A DNA stretch of 64,000 nucleotides from Hymenobacter cellulosilyticus (GCF_022919215.1 NZ_CP095046.1:5446501-5510500); one strand, 5' to 3'; positions 36,295-45,243 are shown, counted from the first letter of the stretch. Numbers and translations: made by a program. The notes: a model not told the origin generated them from the letters alone.

Positions 36295-36801
36295 ATGACG
36301 ATTTTGCCCTTTACTGCCGCCCATTGGCCCGAGGCCCAAGCCATTTATGAAGCTGGTCTGGCCACGGGCAACGCCACGTTTCAAACCACCGCACCCAGCT
36401 GGGACGAATGGGACCAGGGCCACCTGCGCCACAGCCGCCTGGTAGCCGTAGACGACGCGGGCCGGGTGTTGGGCTGGGCGGCGCTGTCGCCGGTATCGGG
36501 GCGCTGCGTGTACGGGGGCGTGGGGGAAGTAAGCGTGTACGTGGCCGCCGATGCTCGGGGCCAGGGCGTGGGCCGGCAGCTGCTGGCAGCGCTGGTAGCC
36601 GAGTCGGAAGCCCAGGGAATGTGGACCCTGCAGGCCGGCATATTCCCCGAAAACACGGCCAGTATCCGCCTCCACGAAGCCGCCGGATTTCGACTGGTGG
36701 GCCGCCGGGAGAAAATCGGGCAGTTGGGTGGCATCTGGCGCGACACGGTGCTGCTGGAGCGTCGCAGCAGCGTAGTAGGCGCCGCCCAGCCCACGGTATA
36801 A
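36295..36801 (+). CDS. GNAT N-acetyltransferase, ArsN1/phosphinothricin acetyltransferase type
   Basis: 168-residue acyltransferase. GNATFQTTAPSWDEWDQGHL and SRLVAVDDAGRVLGWAAL are typical of the phosphinothricin/arsinothricin acetyltransferase group. The acetyl-CoA motif is ARGQGVGRQLLAAL (about 84-97), followed by GIFPENTASIRLHEAAGFRL. It acetylates the alpha-amino group of phosphinothricin or arsinothricin in known members. Placement after arsR and DUF6428 favours an ArsN1 role (inference). Terminator at 36851. Confidence 0.85.
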   Translation: MTILPFTAAHWPEAQAIYEAGLATGNATFQTTAPSWDEWDQGHLRHSRLVAVDDAGRVLGWAALSPVSGRCVYGGVGEVSVYVAADARGQGVGRQLLAALVAESEAQGMWTLQAGIFPENTASIRLHEAAGFRLVGRREKIGQLGGIWRDTVLLERRSSVVGAAQPTV

Positions 36802-36850
36802 CGGCCCTTAGCACAGCCCGAAATGGTTTTGCGGTAAGCCTAAACTCTAT

Positions 36851-36889
36851 CCAAAAAGCCCCGGTGTATGGCACGTCGGGGCTTTTTGG
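36851..36889. terminator. bidirectional terminator
   Basis: CCAAAAAGCCCCG / CGGGGCTTTTTGG, 13-bp stem, 13-base loop, between convergent genes. Confidence 0.88.
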
Positions 36890-36903
36890 GCTGTAGGGCC
36901 AAG

Positions 36904-37816
36904 TCAGCGGCTACTGGTAGCGGGAGCAGCCGGGCGGCCCAGGAGGCGAAGCAGCTTCCCGACATTGTCTACCTCGTACGCGTCCGGCTGGGCAGCTACT
37001 AGCTTGCGGATGCCGCGCCGGGACCGGCAACCAAAGGTGACCACAGCCAGCCCAGCTGCGTGGGCCTGCGCCGCATTTTGCGGGGTAGTAAGCTCTTCGT
37101 TGAGTACCACGGCATCTACTTTTTCAGCCTGGGCTACGGTCAGGTTAGCCGCGTATTGACTGGTAATTTCGTAGCCCAGGGGCAAAGCGGGCCACAGGCG
37201 GCGAAAGTGCTGCAGGGTCGATACCCGGTCGGACACAATCAGCACGCGGCCGGCGGGCACCTGGTAGCGCTGTAGGCACCGGACTATTTGCCGAGCCAGG
37301 GCCGCTGAGTTGCGCCGGGTCTGGTCGGGGAAAGGCAGGGCAAGGATTCGTGCAAATCCAGATGCAGGTAGGGAAACTGCGGCCGCCGGGCCAGCCGCGC
37401 CAGCAGCGTATCCAGGGTTACCAGCCGCTCGTGCTGAAACCAGTCGTAGGGCCAGCCGCCGCGAAACTGCAGATGCGTCAGCTCGGCCGCGGAATACTCG
37501 TTGGTGCAGCCCTTGCCGGTTTTGGTCATGGTATCGAGTGTCGTGTCGTGGTAGAGCACCGGCACGCTGTCCTGGCTGAGCTGCAAGTCGATTTCCAGCC
37601 CCTCGGCCCCATCCCGCAGGGCTTTCAGCTCGCTGCGCAGACTACTCGGCGGCAAAGGATTAAACGGATTCAGGGCGTAAAAAACCCCGAGCCGGCATGG
37701 CCTAGCACCACCATTTGCCCCGGCACTCGCCGCAGCGACTCCCCCACGGATTGCGCCTCCACCACCGTTCGGAGCAGGTATACACCCAGCATTACAACCC
37801 CGCATTTGATTTTCAT
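36904..37816 (-). CDS. glycerophosphodiester phosphodiesterase family protein, frame broken twice
   Basis: About 304 residues if repaired. MKIKCGVVMLGVYLLRTVVE is a signal peptide or anchor. GDPD motifs follow: VVLGHAGSGF, then EGLEIDLQLSQDSVPVLYHD, YLHLDLHES and VDAVVLNEEL. Breaks: one T missing in the six-T run (37679-37684) and one C missing near 37344-37345, giving LHESLALPFPDQTRR. The usual HRG of the family is HAG here, so the catalytic Arg is absent, while the Glu-x-Asp and following His are present. Activity is therefore uncertain. Exported enzymes of this family release glycerol 3-phosphate from glycerophosphodiesters. Confidence 0.75.
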
Positions 37817-37926
37817 ACTCTGCCTGAGCTCTTGCCTGATAACCTGCCGGCCCAAGCATCTAACAAGCTTCGGGCAAAGTGGTTAACACCCCGCTAGGCG
37901 TACCCACTCATTGATATCCCGCTCCC

Positions 37927-38888
37927 TTAGGTTGAAGGCAGTACGGTAGTCAGCCATTCAAATAGTACCTGGTAGACGTGGGCCCGCACCGCCGGTCGGG
38001 AAAGCACCAGGTCATGAATGCCGCCGGGAATGGCCTGCACCGTTACGCGCGGCCCCAGCCGCGGGCTTAGCTCCCGAATGTGGCGCACATTCAGCACGCC
38101 ATCGGCCCGGGTGTACTGCTCCCTGTCGCCGGAGGAAGTCACAGTTTTGTCGGAATGCAGCACCAGGATGGGCTGCGGAATGCTCAGCCCACGGGCTACG
38201 CGGCGGTGCCCGGCATGAATGGCCCGCAGCCAACCCAGCTTCACGGGGAACACCTCGATAGGCTTCCAGGTCAGATTATAGTCCCACTCGCCCTGGTACT
38301 GCTGGTGCAGGCTGCGCCCGTACTCGGTGGGCAGATTAGCTGGCAGCTGAAAATCAGGTGCTACGCGGCCCAGCCGGGCAGCCAGGGGCACGCCGAGGCG
38401 ACGGTTAAGCCAGTTTTGGTGCATGTCCAGAAACGGGCTATTCAAAAACAGGGCCGCCAGCTGCTCCCGCTGAGCGCCTTCCTGGGCGTAAAGAGCCGTA
38501 ATAAGGCCCCCGTGGAATGCCCGTTGAGCACGATGGCAGTACAGCCTTCGGCCTGCATCCTAGCCAGCGCCGCGTCCAGATCGGGAAAGTACTCCTGCAG
38601 GTCGCGCACGTTGTTGGGTGCCTGATGGGCCAGCCAGGAACGGCCGTACTTGCGCAAATCCAGGGCGTAGAAGCGGAAGCCGTGGCGGCGGTACTCCAGG
38701 GCCATGTCGCGCTGGAAAAAGTAGTCGGTGAAGCCGTGTACGTACAGCACCGCCCGCGGGCCCGGGGCCTGCTCCCGCAGCCGCACCAGCGTGCACACCA
38801 CCGCGCCTTCGTAGTCGGCGGGCTGCTGAATGACTTGCTGCTCAAACTCGGAACCCAGCACATCGGGTTGGTAATGGGACTCAGCCAT
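37927..38888 (-). CDS. alpha/beta hydrolase (monoglyceride lipase-like), frame broken
   Basis: About 320 residues after repair. N-terminal YVHGFTDYFFQRDMA supplies the oxyanion-hole region, LDLRKYGRS the next loop, and LNGHSTGG the nucleophile elbow. One base must be added to the five-C run 38507-38511 (G run on the coding strand) to read GHSTGGLITALYAQEG instead of stopping. C-terminal LVLHSDKTVTSSG supplies the acid region and VQAIPGGIHDLVLS the catalytic His. Cytosolic, no signal peptide. Substrate unknown; similar Bacteroidota proteins are called alpha/beta hydrolases of the lysophospholipase type. Confidence 0.85.
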
Positions 38889-39120
38889 GATATAGACTTA
38901 AGGCAAACGGATTTAGCGTGAAGAAATTAATGAGCCCTGGCCCAAGATATTATCCGGCTTATAGTGCTTACAAGGGCTTAAAACTGCGAGTAACTGCCAA
39001 GGGAAGCTCAACCGTATTTATCTTCTATATAGTATACTTTCCATTAGGAATCTGCCGTTCTTTGATACAGCTCAGCTTGGCCGTAGTATCTGCTATACGC
39101 TTTTCCCGGGCTCCCGTCTC

Positions 39121-39852
39121 ATGCGAATCCTTTTTCTGGCTGCCAGCCTATGGATGCTGGTGGCCGCTTGTCCGCCCAACCCGGCGCTGCGGGAATATCA
39201 GCTCACCTACCCCCGCGTAAAACTGGCCTATGCCCGCAAGTGGCCCCAGTTGCAGCAGTTGCTGCGCGGCCGCCGCATCGACCCGGCCCGGTTGGAGGTG
39301 TTTTTCCGGGTGTTCAAGATTGGGCGGCGGCTCGAAGTCTGGGCGCGCAACCAGGGCGACGCCACGTTTCAACTGCTGCGCAGCTACCACGTGGCCGGCA
39401 CCTCGGGCAGCCTGGGCCCCAAGCGCCATGCCGGCGACAATCAGGTACCCGAGGGCTTCTACCACATCGACCGGTTCAACCCCATCAGCACGTATTACAT
39501 GTCGCTGGGCCTGGACTATCCCAACGCCTCGGACCGGGCTCTGGGCGGCCCCGACCCCGGCAACCACATCTTCGTGCACGGCTCCGACGTGACGGTAGGC
39601 TGCCTGCCCATCACCGACGACTGCGTGCAGGAAGTATACCTGCTGGCCCTGGAAGCGCGCTGCGCCGGGCAGCAGGATCTGCAGATTCACATCTTCCCCT
39701 TCGAGCTGAACGCCCAGAATATGGAGCGGTATCAAACCAACAAGCACTACAGCTTCTGGCAGAGCCTGCAGCCCGGCTTTGCTTATTTTGACCAACATCT
39801 GACGCTGCCAACCGTGGAAATCCAGGCGAATGGCGCGTATGTGGTGCGCTAA
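39121..39852 (+). CDS. L,D-transpeptidase (YkuD) family lipoprotein
   Basis: 243 residues. The lipoprotein signal is MRILFLAASLWMLVAACPPN (Cys about residue 17). The catalytic domain has LEVWARNQGDATFQLLRSY, VPEGFYHIDRFNP, and the catalytic motif HIFVHGSDVTVGCLPITDD with His and Cys (HGx..TxGC). In this family (ErfK/YkuD-like, murein L,D-transpeptidase group), the enzyme makes 3-3 peptidoglycan crosslinks or attaches proteins in the periplasm. Single gene. The frame is intact. Confidence 0.92.
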   Translation: MRILFLAASLWMLVAACPPNPALREYQLTYPRVKLAYARKWPQLQQLLRGRRIDPARLEVFFRVFKIGRRLEVWARNQGDATFQLLRSYHVAGTSGSLGPKRHAGDNQVPEGFYHIDRFNPISTYYMSLGLDYPNASDRALGGPDPGNHIFVHGSDVTVGCLPITDDCVQEVYLLALEARCAGQQDLQIHIFPFELNAQNMERYQTNKHYSFWQSLQPGFAYFDQHLTLPTVEIQANGAYVVR

Positions 39853-39920
39853 ATGAACACTAGGACAACCCGGATTTGTAGGTACCATCCCCAAGTTGTT
39901 ACTTTTACCAGTATACCAAT

Positions 39921-40457
39921 TTGAGGAAGTATTTTCCTGTAGAAAATTTGTCTAGTGTGAATAAAATAACTTTTGAAGCCGATGCATTGGCTTATAAGTA
40001 TAAGCATGAAAAAACCAGAGATACTGTGTATAGCTTGGCTGTTTTTCTCCTCATAATACCAGGCCTATTTTGGTATTTCTATTCCGGCAACAACAACCTA
40101 GTACTATCACTAGCACTAAATATATTTCCTACTATCCTGGCTGTATTTTTATTTTATTACATCCCTGTCGTTGTCAGAGCCAAACGCATAAATAAACTAG
40201 CAAAAACAATCATTATTGACCACAGTACGGGCAACATCGAAATCACAACATTCTCATTCCTGTGGACCAAAAGCAAGACTATAACCTATACAAAGTACGT
40301 ATCCACAACTGCTCCCGACGGCAAACTAGGCCTGGCGTACAAACTAATTGACTGCTTAACCTCGGTAGAATGTCTTATTATAAAGGATTTTTGGTACAGC
40401 AACTGGAAAACAATGAATAACTATATAAAACTAGACACCTCATCGGCACCTGACTAA
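39921..40457 (+). CDS. hypothetical membrane protein, AT-rich, non-ATG start
   Basis: 178 residues if it starts at TTG 39921; GTG 39957 is an alternative and there is no ATG near the N-terminus. Two membrane helices, SLAVFLLIIPGLFWYFYSG and ALNIFPTILAVFLFYYIPVV, are followed by a cytosolic strand-rich domain (IIIDHSTGNIEITTFSFLW, KTITYTKYVST). The base composition is much more AT-rich than the neighbours, which suggests recent transfer. Function unknown. Confidence 0.6.
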   Translation: MRKYFPVENLSSVNKITFEADALAYKYKHEKTRDTVYSLAVFLLIIPGLFWYFYSGNNNLVLSLALNIFPTILAVFLFYYIPVVVRAKRINKLAKTIIIDHSTGNIEITTFSFLWTKSKTITYTKYVSTTAPDGKLGLAYKLIDCLTSVECLIIKDFWYSNWKTMNNYIKLDTSSAPD

Positions 40458-40498
40458 TACTGCAAGCAAGGGCTAAGGCTGATATAATATTGCATTGC

Positions 40499-40506
40499 TA
40501 TTTTTG
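40499..40506 (+). promoter_or_regulatory. -7 promoter element for the Nudix gene
   Basis: TATTTTTG, exact match to TAnnTTTG, 29 bases before the ATG at 40535. Confidence 0.45.
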
Positions 40507-40534
40507 CCAGCGTAGTCTATCATGTCTCTCACCC

Positions 40535-41071
40535 ATGAATAATTCCTCCATTCAACTGCGCGAATCAGCCGTCATTGTGCCCGTGTACCGCGACGCGGCC
40601 GGGGAGTTGCAGCTGGTACTGGTACGGCGCGGGGAACGGGGCATTCACGGCGGGCAGCTGGCGTTTCCTGGCGGCAAGCGCGACCCGGAAGACGAGTCGT
40701 TGCTGGCTACAGCCCTGCGGGAAGCGGAGGAAGAAGTGGGGCTACAACCCACCGACATCCGCGTTCTGACCGCGCTGCCCGAGCTTAGCACGTTTACCGG
40801 CGGCTTCCACATTGCGCCCTTTCTGGCTAGCATCCGCCGGCCCGAAACGTGGTGGTGGCAGGCTCCCGAAATTGCCGAAGTACTCGAAATCAGCCTGCGC
40901 ACCCTAGCTGATCCGGCTACTCACGTGCAGGAATGGTGGCAGCTGCCGGGCTGGGAGCAGCGGATGCTGGTTGACTATTACCGCGTGGGGCCCTACCAGC
41001 TTTGGGGCGCCAGCTACCGGATTATTCAGCCCCTGGTAGCGCGGCTGCTGGCCGGGGAGTGGGCTATTTAG
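40535..41071 (+). CDS. Nudix hydrolase, CoA pyrophosphatase type
   Basis: 178 residues. The CoA-specific motif RRGERGIHGGQLAFPGG leads into the Nudix box GGKRDPEDES...REAEEEVGL (Gx5Ex7REUxEExGU), at about residues 45-68. It is the layout of NudL/YeaB, which hydrolyses CoA and acyl-CoA to 4'-phosphopantetheine and 3',5'-ADP. ATG 40535 is used because the codons before it run into the -7 element. The C-terminal VGPYQLWGASYRIIQPLV is also typical. Cytosolic. Confidence 0.92.
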   Translation: MNNSSIQLRESAVIVPVYRDAAGELQLVLVRRGERGIHGGQLAFPGGKRDPEDESLLATALREAEEEVGLQPTDIRVLTALPELSTFTGGFHIAPFLASIRRPETWWWQAPEIAEVLEISLRTLADPATHVQEWWQLPGWEQRMLVDYYRVGPYQLWGASYRIIQPLVARLLAGEWAI

Positions 41072-41171
41072 AGGGTAGCGGGTTCTGCCCTGTATAAAAA
41101 GGCCAGGCATTGCAGCGGCGCATTTTTCCGCCTTTCTTGTGGTAACCAATGCCCTGCCGGGACTACGCTGC

Positions 41172-42200
41172 ATGCACGCCAACGCCTACCCTACCCGCAA
41201 GCCGCTCCTGGCATTTCTGGGCCTTACCGTGCTGGTTGTTCTGGTGGAGCTCCTCATAACCCGGCACCGGCAGTTTACCACCGTACCTGCCCTGCCCCTG
41301 GCCGTTACCTTCGACCTGGTGGTGGGCTTGCCCCTGCTCTACTACTTCTGCCTCGTGCGCCCCTACCGGCTCAGCCCCTTTACGCTGACTGGGGCTTTTG
41401 TGGCTGCCGTAGCCCTGGCCACCGTGGTGCTGCCCGCCCCGCAGCAAACGTACCTAGCCTGGGTGCGGCAGTCATGGGTGCTGGCCGAGCCGCTGTTGGG
41501 GCTGCTAATGCTCTGGCGCCTGCGAAGCCTGATTCGGGCCTACCGCCTGGCGCGCAGCCAGCAGCCCGATTTGGCTCTAAACCTGGAAGCTGCCTTTCAA
41601 ACGGTTTTCGGAACTCCGCTCCGGCCCGTGGTGGGGGAAATACTGATGCTCCGCTACGGCCTGTTTTTTTGGCTTAGGGCACCTGAGCCCGGCTGTGGGC
41701 AGCGCTTCACGGTGCACCGTGAATCAGCTTTCGTAGCCATTCTGGGCACCCTGCTGCTGGTAACGGTGGCCGAAGCCCTTGCCGTACACTTTTTGGTGGT
41801 CCGTTGGAGCTACGGGGCGGCCGTTGTCTTGCTTGTCCTGAGCCTTTACAGCCTGATCTTTCTGGTGGGTCACCTGGCCGCGGCCCTGCAGAAGCCCGTA
41901 GTGGTAGATGCCGACTACGTGCGTATCCGGGTCGGCCTGGTGTGGTCGTTTACGGTGCCGCGGGCGGCTATTGCCCGCGCCGAGCTGCTGCGTGACCCTG
42001 ACAAGCTGCCCGCCGCCACCCTTAACCTTGCCAAACCCCTGCTGACGCCTCCCAACGTGCTGCTTACCTGCCACGTACCCATTACGGTCACCGGCATCTA
42101 TGGCCTACGCACAACCACTTGCACCCTGGCCCTGTACGTAGACGCGCCCCAGGACTTTGTAGGCATTCTGACCACCGCCATACGGACCACTTCGGCCTAA
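41172..42200 (+). CDS. hypothetical multi-pass membrane protein
   Basis: 342 residues from ATG 41172; the frame is open from 41139. Five or six hydrophobic helices: LLAFLGLTVLVVLVELLI, AVTFDLVVGLPLLYYFCLV, LTGAFVAAVALATVVLP, FVAILGTLLLVTVAEALAVH and VVLLVLSLYSLIFLVGHLA. They are followed by a soluble C-terminal domain with DADYVRIRVGLVWSFTV, resembling PH-like membrane-associated folds. No known family. Located just after the Nudix gene, in the same direction. Confidence 0.75.
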   Translation: MHANAYPTRKPLLAFLGLTVLVVLVELLITRHRQFTTVPALPLAVTFDLVVGLPLLYYFCLVRPYRLSPFTLTGAFVAAVALATVVLPAPQQTYLAWVRQSWVLAEPLLGLLMLWRLRSLIRAYRLARSQQPDLALNLEAAFQTVFGTPLRPVVGEILMLRYGLFFWLRAPEPGCGQRFTVHRESAFVAILGTLLLVTVAEALAVHFLVVRWSYGAAVVLLVLSLYSLIFLVGHLAAALQKPVVVDADYVRIRVGLVWSFTVPRAAIARAELLRDPDKLPAATLNLAKPLLTPPNVLLTCHVPITVTGIYGLRTTTCTLALYVDAPQDFVGILTTAIRTTSA

Positions 42201-42325
42201 ATTCCCGGACTACTCACCCTTGCCCTGGGCCCGGGCCGCAGCTCAGTACAGTTTGGCACGGATTTCAATTCTTACTTTGCCGCTGCGCAGCCGCCAACCA
42301 TCAGGCTGCGTAGAGCTTCCCGTAT

Positions 42326-43429
42326 ATGAAACGTCTGTCCCTTTTTCTGCTTTTCCTGGCCAGTCTGGCCGCTTCTGCTCCCGCCCGCGCCCAGGGCGAG
42401 CAATCCATCTGGTACTTTGGCGGGCAGGCAGGCCTGAAGTTTTCCGGCACGGCCGCCCCTACCCCCTTGCTCGATGGCAAGATGAGTACCTACGAAGGCT
42501 CCTCGGTGGCTACCAACCAGCAGGGCCAGCTGCTGTTCTACACCGATGGCGAAGTGGTCTACAACCGCAAGCACCAGATTATGCTCAACGGCAAGGGTCT
42601 GATGGGCAGCAAATCTAGCAGCCAGAGCGCCCTAATTGTGCCCGACCCCGGCAGCGGCAACGTGTTCTACATCTTCACCACGGCACCCCAGGGCGGCAAG
42701 AACGGCATGCGCTACTCCGTAGTGGACATGACCCGGGAGGATGGCTTTGGCGACGTGCCCCGGGCCAATATGCTGCTCATTTCGCCGGTGGCCGAGAAGC
42801 TGGCCGCCGTGAAGCACAAAAACGGCCGCGACATCTGGGTGGTGGGCCACCGCTGGAATTCTAATGCCTTCGTCTCCTACCTGGTTACGGCCGACGGCGT
42901 CGAAACCAAGCCCATTCTGAGCAACGTGGGCAGTATGAACGCCGGACCGGGCCGCAACGCTATTGGCAGCCTGAAATTCTCGCCCGATGGTCGCAAAATC
43001 GCCTCGGCTATCTGGCGGGAAAGCAACAAATTCGAGGTGTTTGACTTTGACAACATGACCGGCAAAGTCAGCAACCCGCGGCAGTTTGGCACCTACGAGG
43101 AAGCCTACGGCGTGGAGTTTTCCCCCGATGGCACCAAGCTCTACGGCACCTGCAACGGCAAGGGCGGTGGGCAAGCCGAAATCTGGCAGTTCGACCTGAC
43201 GACCAAAAGCAAGGAAAACGCGGTAAAAGTGGGCACCTCGGCCAACCGCAAGATTGGCGCCCTGCAGCTGGGGCCCGACGGCAAAATCTACGTGGCCCGC
43301 GAAGACAACCCTTTCCTGGGCCTCATTCAGGACCCCAACGCTGCTGGCAAAGCCTGTGGCTACGTGGACGATGGCCTGAAGCTGGGAGGCCGCCGCAGTA
43401 AGCTTGGCCTGCCCAACTTCGTGCGCTAA
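42326..43429 (+). CDS. WD40-like propeller protein, PKD/gliding-type N-terminal region only
   Basis: 367 residues with signal peptide MKRLSLFLLFLASLAASAPA. A single propeller-like domain with SIWYFGGQAGLKF, YEGSSVATNQQGQLLFYTDG, GSSSQSALIV-type and FSPDGRKIASAIWRE, FSPDGTKLYGTCNG, GPDGKIYVARED repeats. This is the N-terminal module of long gliding-motility/PKD proteins of Bacteroidota, but it ends at GLPNFVR without PKD domains or a type IX sorting tail. Terminator hairpins directly after 43429 argue that the stop is real, so it is a short stand-alone version. Confidence 0.85.
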   Translation: MKRLSLFLLFLASLAASAPARAQGEQSIWYFGGQAGLKFSGTAAPTPLLDGKMSTYEGSSVATNQQGQLLFYTDGEVVYNRKHQIMLNGKGLMGSKSSSQSALIVPDPGSGNVFYIFTTAPQGGKNGMRYSVVDMTREDGFGDVPRANMLLISPVAEKLAAVKHKNGRDIWVVGHRWNSNAFVSYLVTADGVETKPILSNVGSMNAGPGRNAIGSLKFSPDGRKIASAIWRESNKFEVFDFDNMTGKVSNPRQFGTYEEAYGVEFSPDGTKLYGTCNGKGGGQAEIWQFDLTTKSKENAVKVGTSANRKIGALQLGPDGKIYVAREDNPFLGLIQDPNAAGKACGYVDDGLKLGGRRSKLGLPNFVR

Positions 43430-43468
43430 GCCCTGATTCATTAGCTTGAAGCCGGCTTTCGTCGGCCC

Positions 43469-43504
43469 AAAAAGCCCCGGCCGCTTAGGCGGCCGGGCTT
43501 TTTT
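43469..43504. terminator. terminator after the propeller gene
   Basis: AAAAAGCCCCGGCCGC / GCGGCCGGGCTTTTTT stem with 4-base loop. Confidence 0.9.
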
Positions 43505-43507
43505 ATA

Positions 43508-43560
43508 GCCGCAGGTGGAGCTTATTTTTCAGCTTTCCGAAAATAAGCTCCACCTGCGGC
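43508..43560. terminator. 21-bp perfect inverted repeat, terminator-like
   Basis: Arms at 43508-43528 and 43540-43560, perfectly complementary, loop 11 bases. It starts GCCGCAGGTGGAGC. Lies 8 bases before the stop of the Crp gene and right after the previous terminator. Confidence 0.6.
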
Positions 43561-43568
43561 CAACTAGC

Positions 43569-44141
43569 TTAGTGTAAATGCCGGCGGATGCGGCTGAGCG
43601 TTTCCGTTGTTATACCCAGGAAGGAGGCTATCATGTGCTGGGGCACGCGCAGTGCCAGCCCGGGATATTTCTGCAGAAACTCCCGGTACTTTTCCTCGGC
43701 CGAGTAGCTGATGGCCGAGTGGATCCGGCCTTGAGCGGCCACAAAGCTGCGGTACAAAATGTCATTGACGACTTTATCGAGGGGCGGCACCTCCCGACGC
43801 AACTGGGCAAAGTCCTCCTTTTTGATTTGAACTACCACCGAGTCCTCAATAGCTTCGATGTTGAAGCGCGAGGGCAGCCCCGTGGTGAGGCTTTCCTGGT
43901 CGCCGGCCCACCAGTTTTCAACCGAGAAGTACATGGTATGCTCGGCCCCTTTAGGATCCACAGAATAAGTGCGCAGGCAGCCCGCCGTTACGAAAGAATG
44001 GGCAAGCAGCACGTCGCCGGCCTGCAGCAGATACTGGCGCTTCCGCAGCGGCCGCAGCACACTCGCAGCCCGAACACGCTCCAGATCTTCCGCCGTAAAA
44101 TTGGCCTTGCTTTGCAGATAGGTAGCAAACACATCAAACAT
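43569..44141 (-). CDS. Crp/Fnr family transcriptional regulator
   Basis: 190 residues. An N-terminal cNMP-binding jelly roll (VLRPLRKRQYLLQAGDVLLA, FVTAGCLRTYSVDPKGAEHT, DSVVVQIKKEDF) is followed by a C-terminal helix-turn-helix (YSAEEKYREFLQKYPGLALR, IASFLGITTETLSRIRRHL). Typical of the small Crp-like regulators of Bacteroidota, with no Fe-S cysteines. ATG 44141 fits the family N-terminus; 7 codons more are open upstream. The SDR gene lies upstream on the same strand and is separated by a terminator. Confidence 0.9.
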   Translation of the reverse strand: MFDVFATYLQSKANFTAEDLERVRAASVLRPLRKRQYLLQAGDVLLAHSFVTAGCLRTYSVDPKGAEHTMYFSVENWWAGDQESLTTGLPSRFNIEAIEDSVVVQIKKEDFAQLRREVPPLDKVVNDILYRSFVAAQGRIHSAISYSAEEKYREFLQKYPGLALRVPQHMIASFLGITTETLSRIRRHLH

Positions 44142-44213
44142 ACGCCAACGAAGGTAGCACACCGCCCAGGAATTTTCCTTGAGCAGCGCGCTACCTTCGT
44201 TTGAGTTTTCAGC

Positions 44214-44258
44214 TAGCCCTCACTGCCAACCGCGGAGCAGTGTTGGCAGTGAGGGCTA
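44214..44258 (-). terminator. terminator of the SDR gene
   Basis: TAGCCCTCACTGCCAAC / GTTGGCAGTGAGGGCTA, 17-bp stem, 11-base loop, between the SDR stop and the Crp gene start. It has no clear T tract, so termination strength is uncertain. Confidence 0.6.
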
Positions 44259-44271
44259 CCTACTGGGGCAC

Positions 44272-45129
44272 TTAGACTGTGTATTTGGTCAGCCACTTGG
44301 CCTTGATGGCCGCCCGGGCGTCGATGAACTCTTTGTCGGTACCTTCGGCAATGGCATCGATTGGGTAGCGCAACGGGCGCGTGCCGTCGGGCATGTCCAC
44401 CAGGTGCAAGACGCCGTCGGCAATGGCCTGAGGGTTCATGTCGAAGGCAACCATTTTGCCATACAGCCCGGCGCCCATAGCGTTGAACTTATCAGCGGCC
44501 GCCTCGCCGTACTCGGCCACAATGGCTTCCTTATCGGCATTAACGCCGGGCTTGACGCCCGAATTCATTTCCGTAGGATACACGCCGGGCTGGATGCTGA
44601 CGTTCTCGATGTTGTAGTCGCGCAGTTCGTCCTGCAGCCCTTCCGTCACGCTTTCCACCGCAAACTTCGAAGCCAGATACGGAATCATGAAGGGCAACGT
44701 GTGGCCGCTGGCGCCCGAGGTAATGTTGATAACCAGACCCTGCTTGGCCTGCCGCATAGCCGGCAGCACGGCCTGGTAGGTGCGCAACACGCCGTAGAAA
44801 TTCACGTCGAACATGCGACGAATCTGGTCGAGGGAATAAGCTTCCAGCAGGCCGTAGCCGGTCACGGCGGCGTTGTTGATCAGCACGTCGATGCGGCCGT
44901 GTCGGGACAGGGCCTGAGTTACGGCCTGCTGTACCGAGTCGTCGCTGGTAACGTCGAGCTCTACGACTTCCACGCGGGGCAAAGCGGCCAGTTCTTGAGC
45001 TACGGCGGCATTCTTGCCGGTGGTTTCGCGCATGGCGGCCAGCACGGTGTGGCCGGCAGCAGCCAGGGTGGTAGTCATGAGCTTACCAAAGCCCGTGCTG
45101 GTACCGGTGATTAAGATGATTTTGGACAT
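44272..45129 (-). CDS. SDR family oxidoreductase
   Basis: 285 residues. Cofactor motif TGTSTGFG (about residues 7-14), DVTSDDSV, NNAAVTGYG, and catalytic Ser/Tyr/Lys in TSGASGHTLPFMIPYLASK. Classical SDR of the kind often paired with a Crp- or AraC-type regulator in Bacteroidota. ATG 45129 places the cofactor motif at the usual distance from the N-terminus. Substrate unknown. Confidence 0.93.
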   Translation of the reverse strand: MSKIILITGTSTGFGKLMTTTLAAAGHTVLAAMRETTGKNAAVAQELAALPRVEVVELDVTSDDSVQQAVTQALSRHGRIDVLINNAAVTGYGLLEAYSLDQIRRMFDVNFYGVLRTYQAVLPAMRQAKQGLVINITSGASGHTLPFMIPYLASKFAVESVTEGLQDELRDYNIENVSIQPGVYPTEMNSGVKPGVNADKEAIVAEYGEAAADKFNAMGAGLYGKMVAFDMNPQAIADGVLHLVDMPDGTRPLRYPIDAIAEGTDKEFIDARAAIKAKWLTKYTV

Positions 45130-45243
45130 GACGTAGTACGTGGTTTTGCGGAATGAAAAAGGGTGAGTCGGCGCCACTTCGGCGGGTTATTCCGACAGCA
45201 CAAAGGTGGCGCAGCCCCACCCCGCAGTCCTTTGACATTTATC

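Noticed and set aside
38918..39220. 100-codon frame ahead of the L,D-transpeptidase
   Set aside because: Overlaps the real gene out of frame and shows no signal or motif; the region before 39121 is treated as intergenic.
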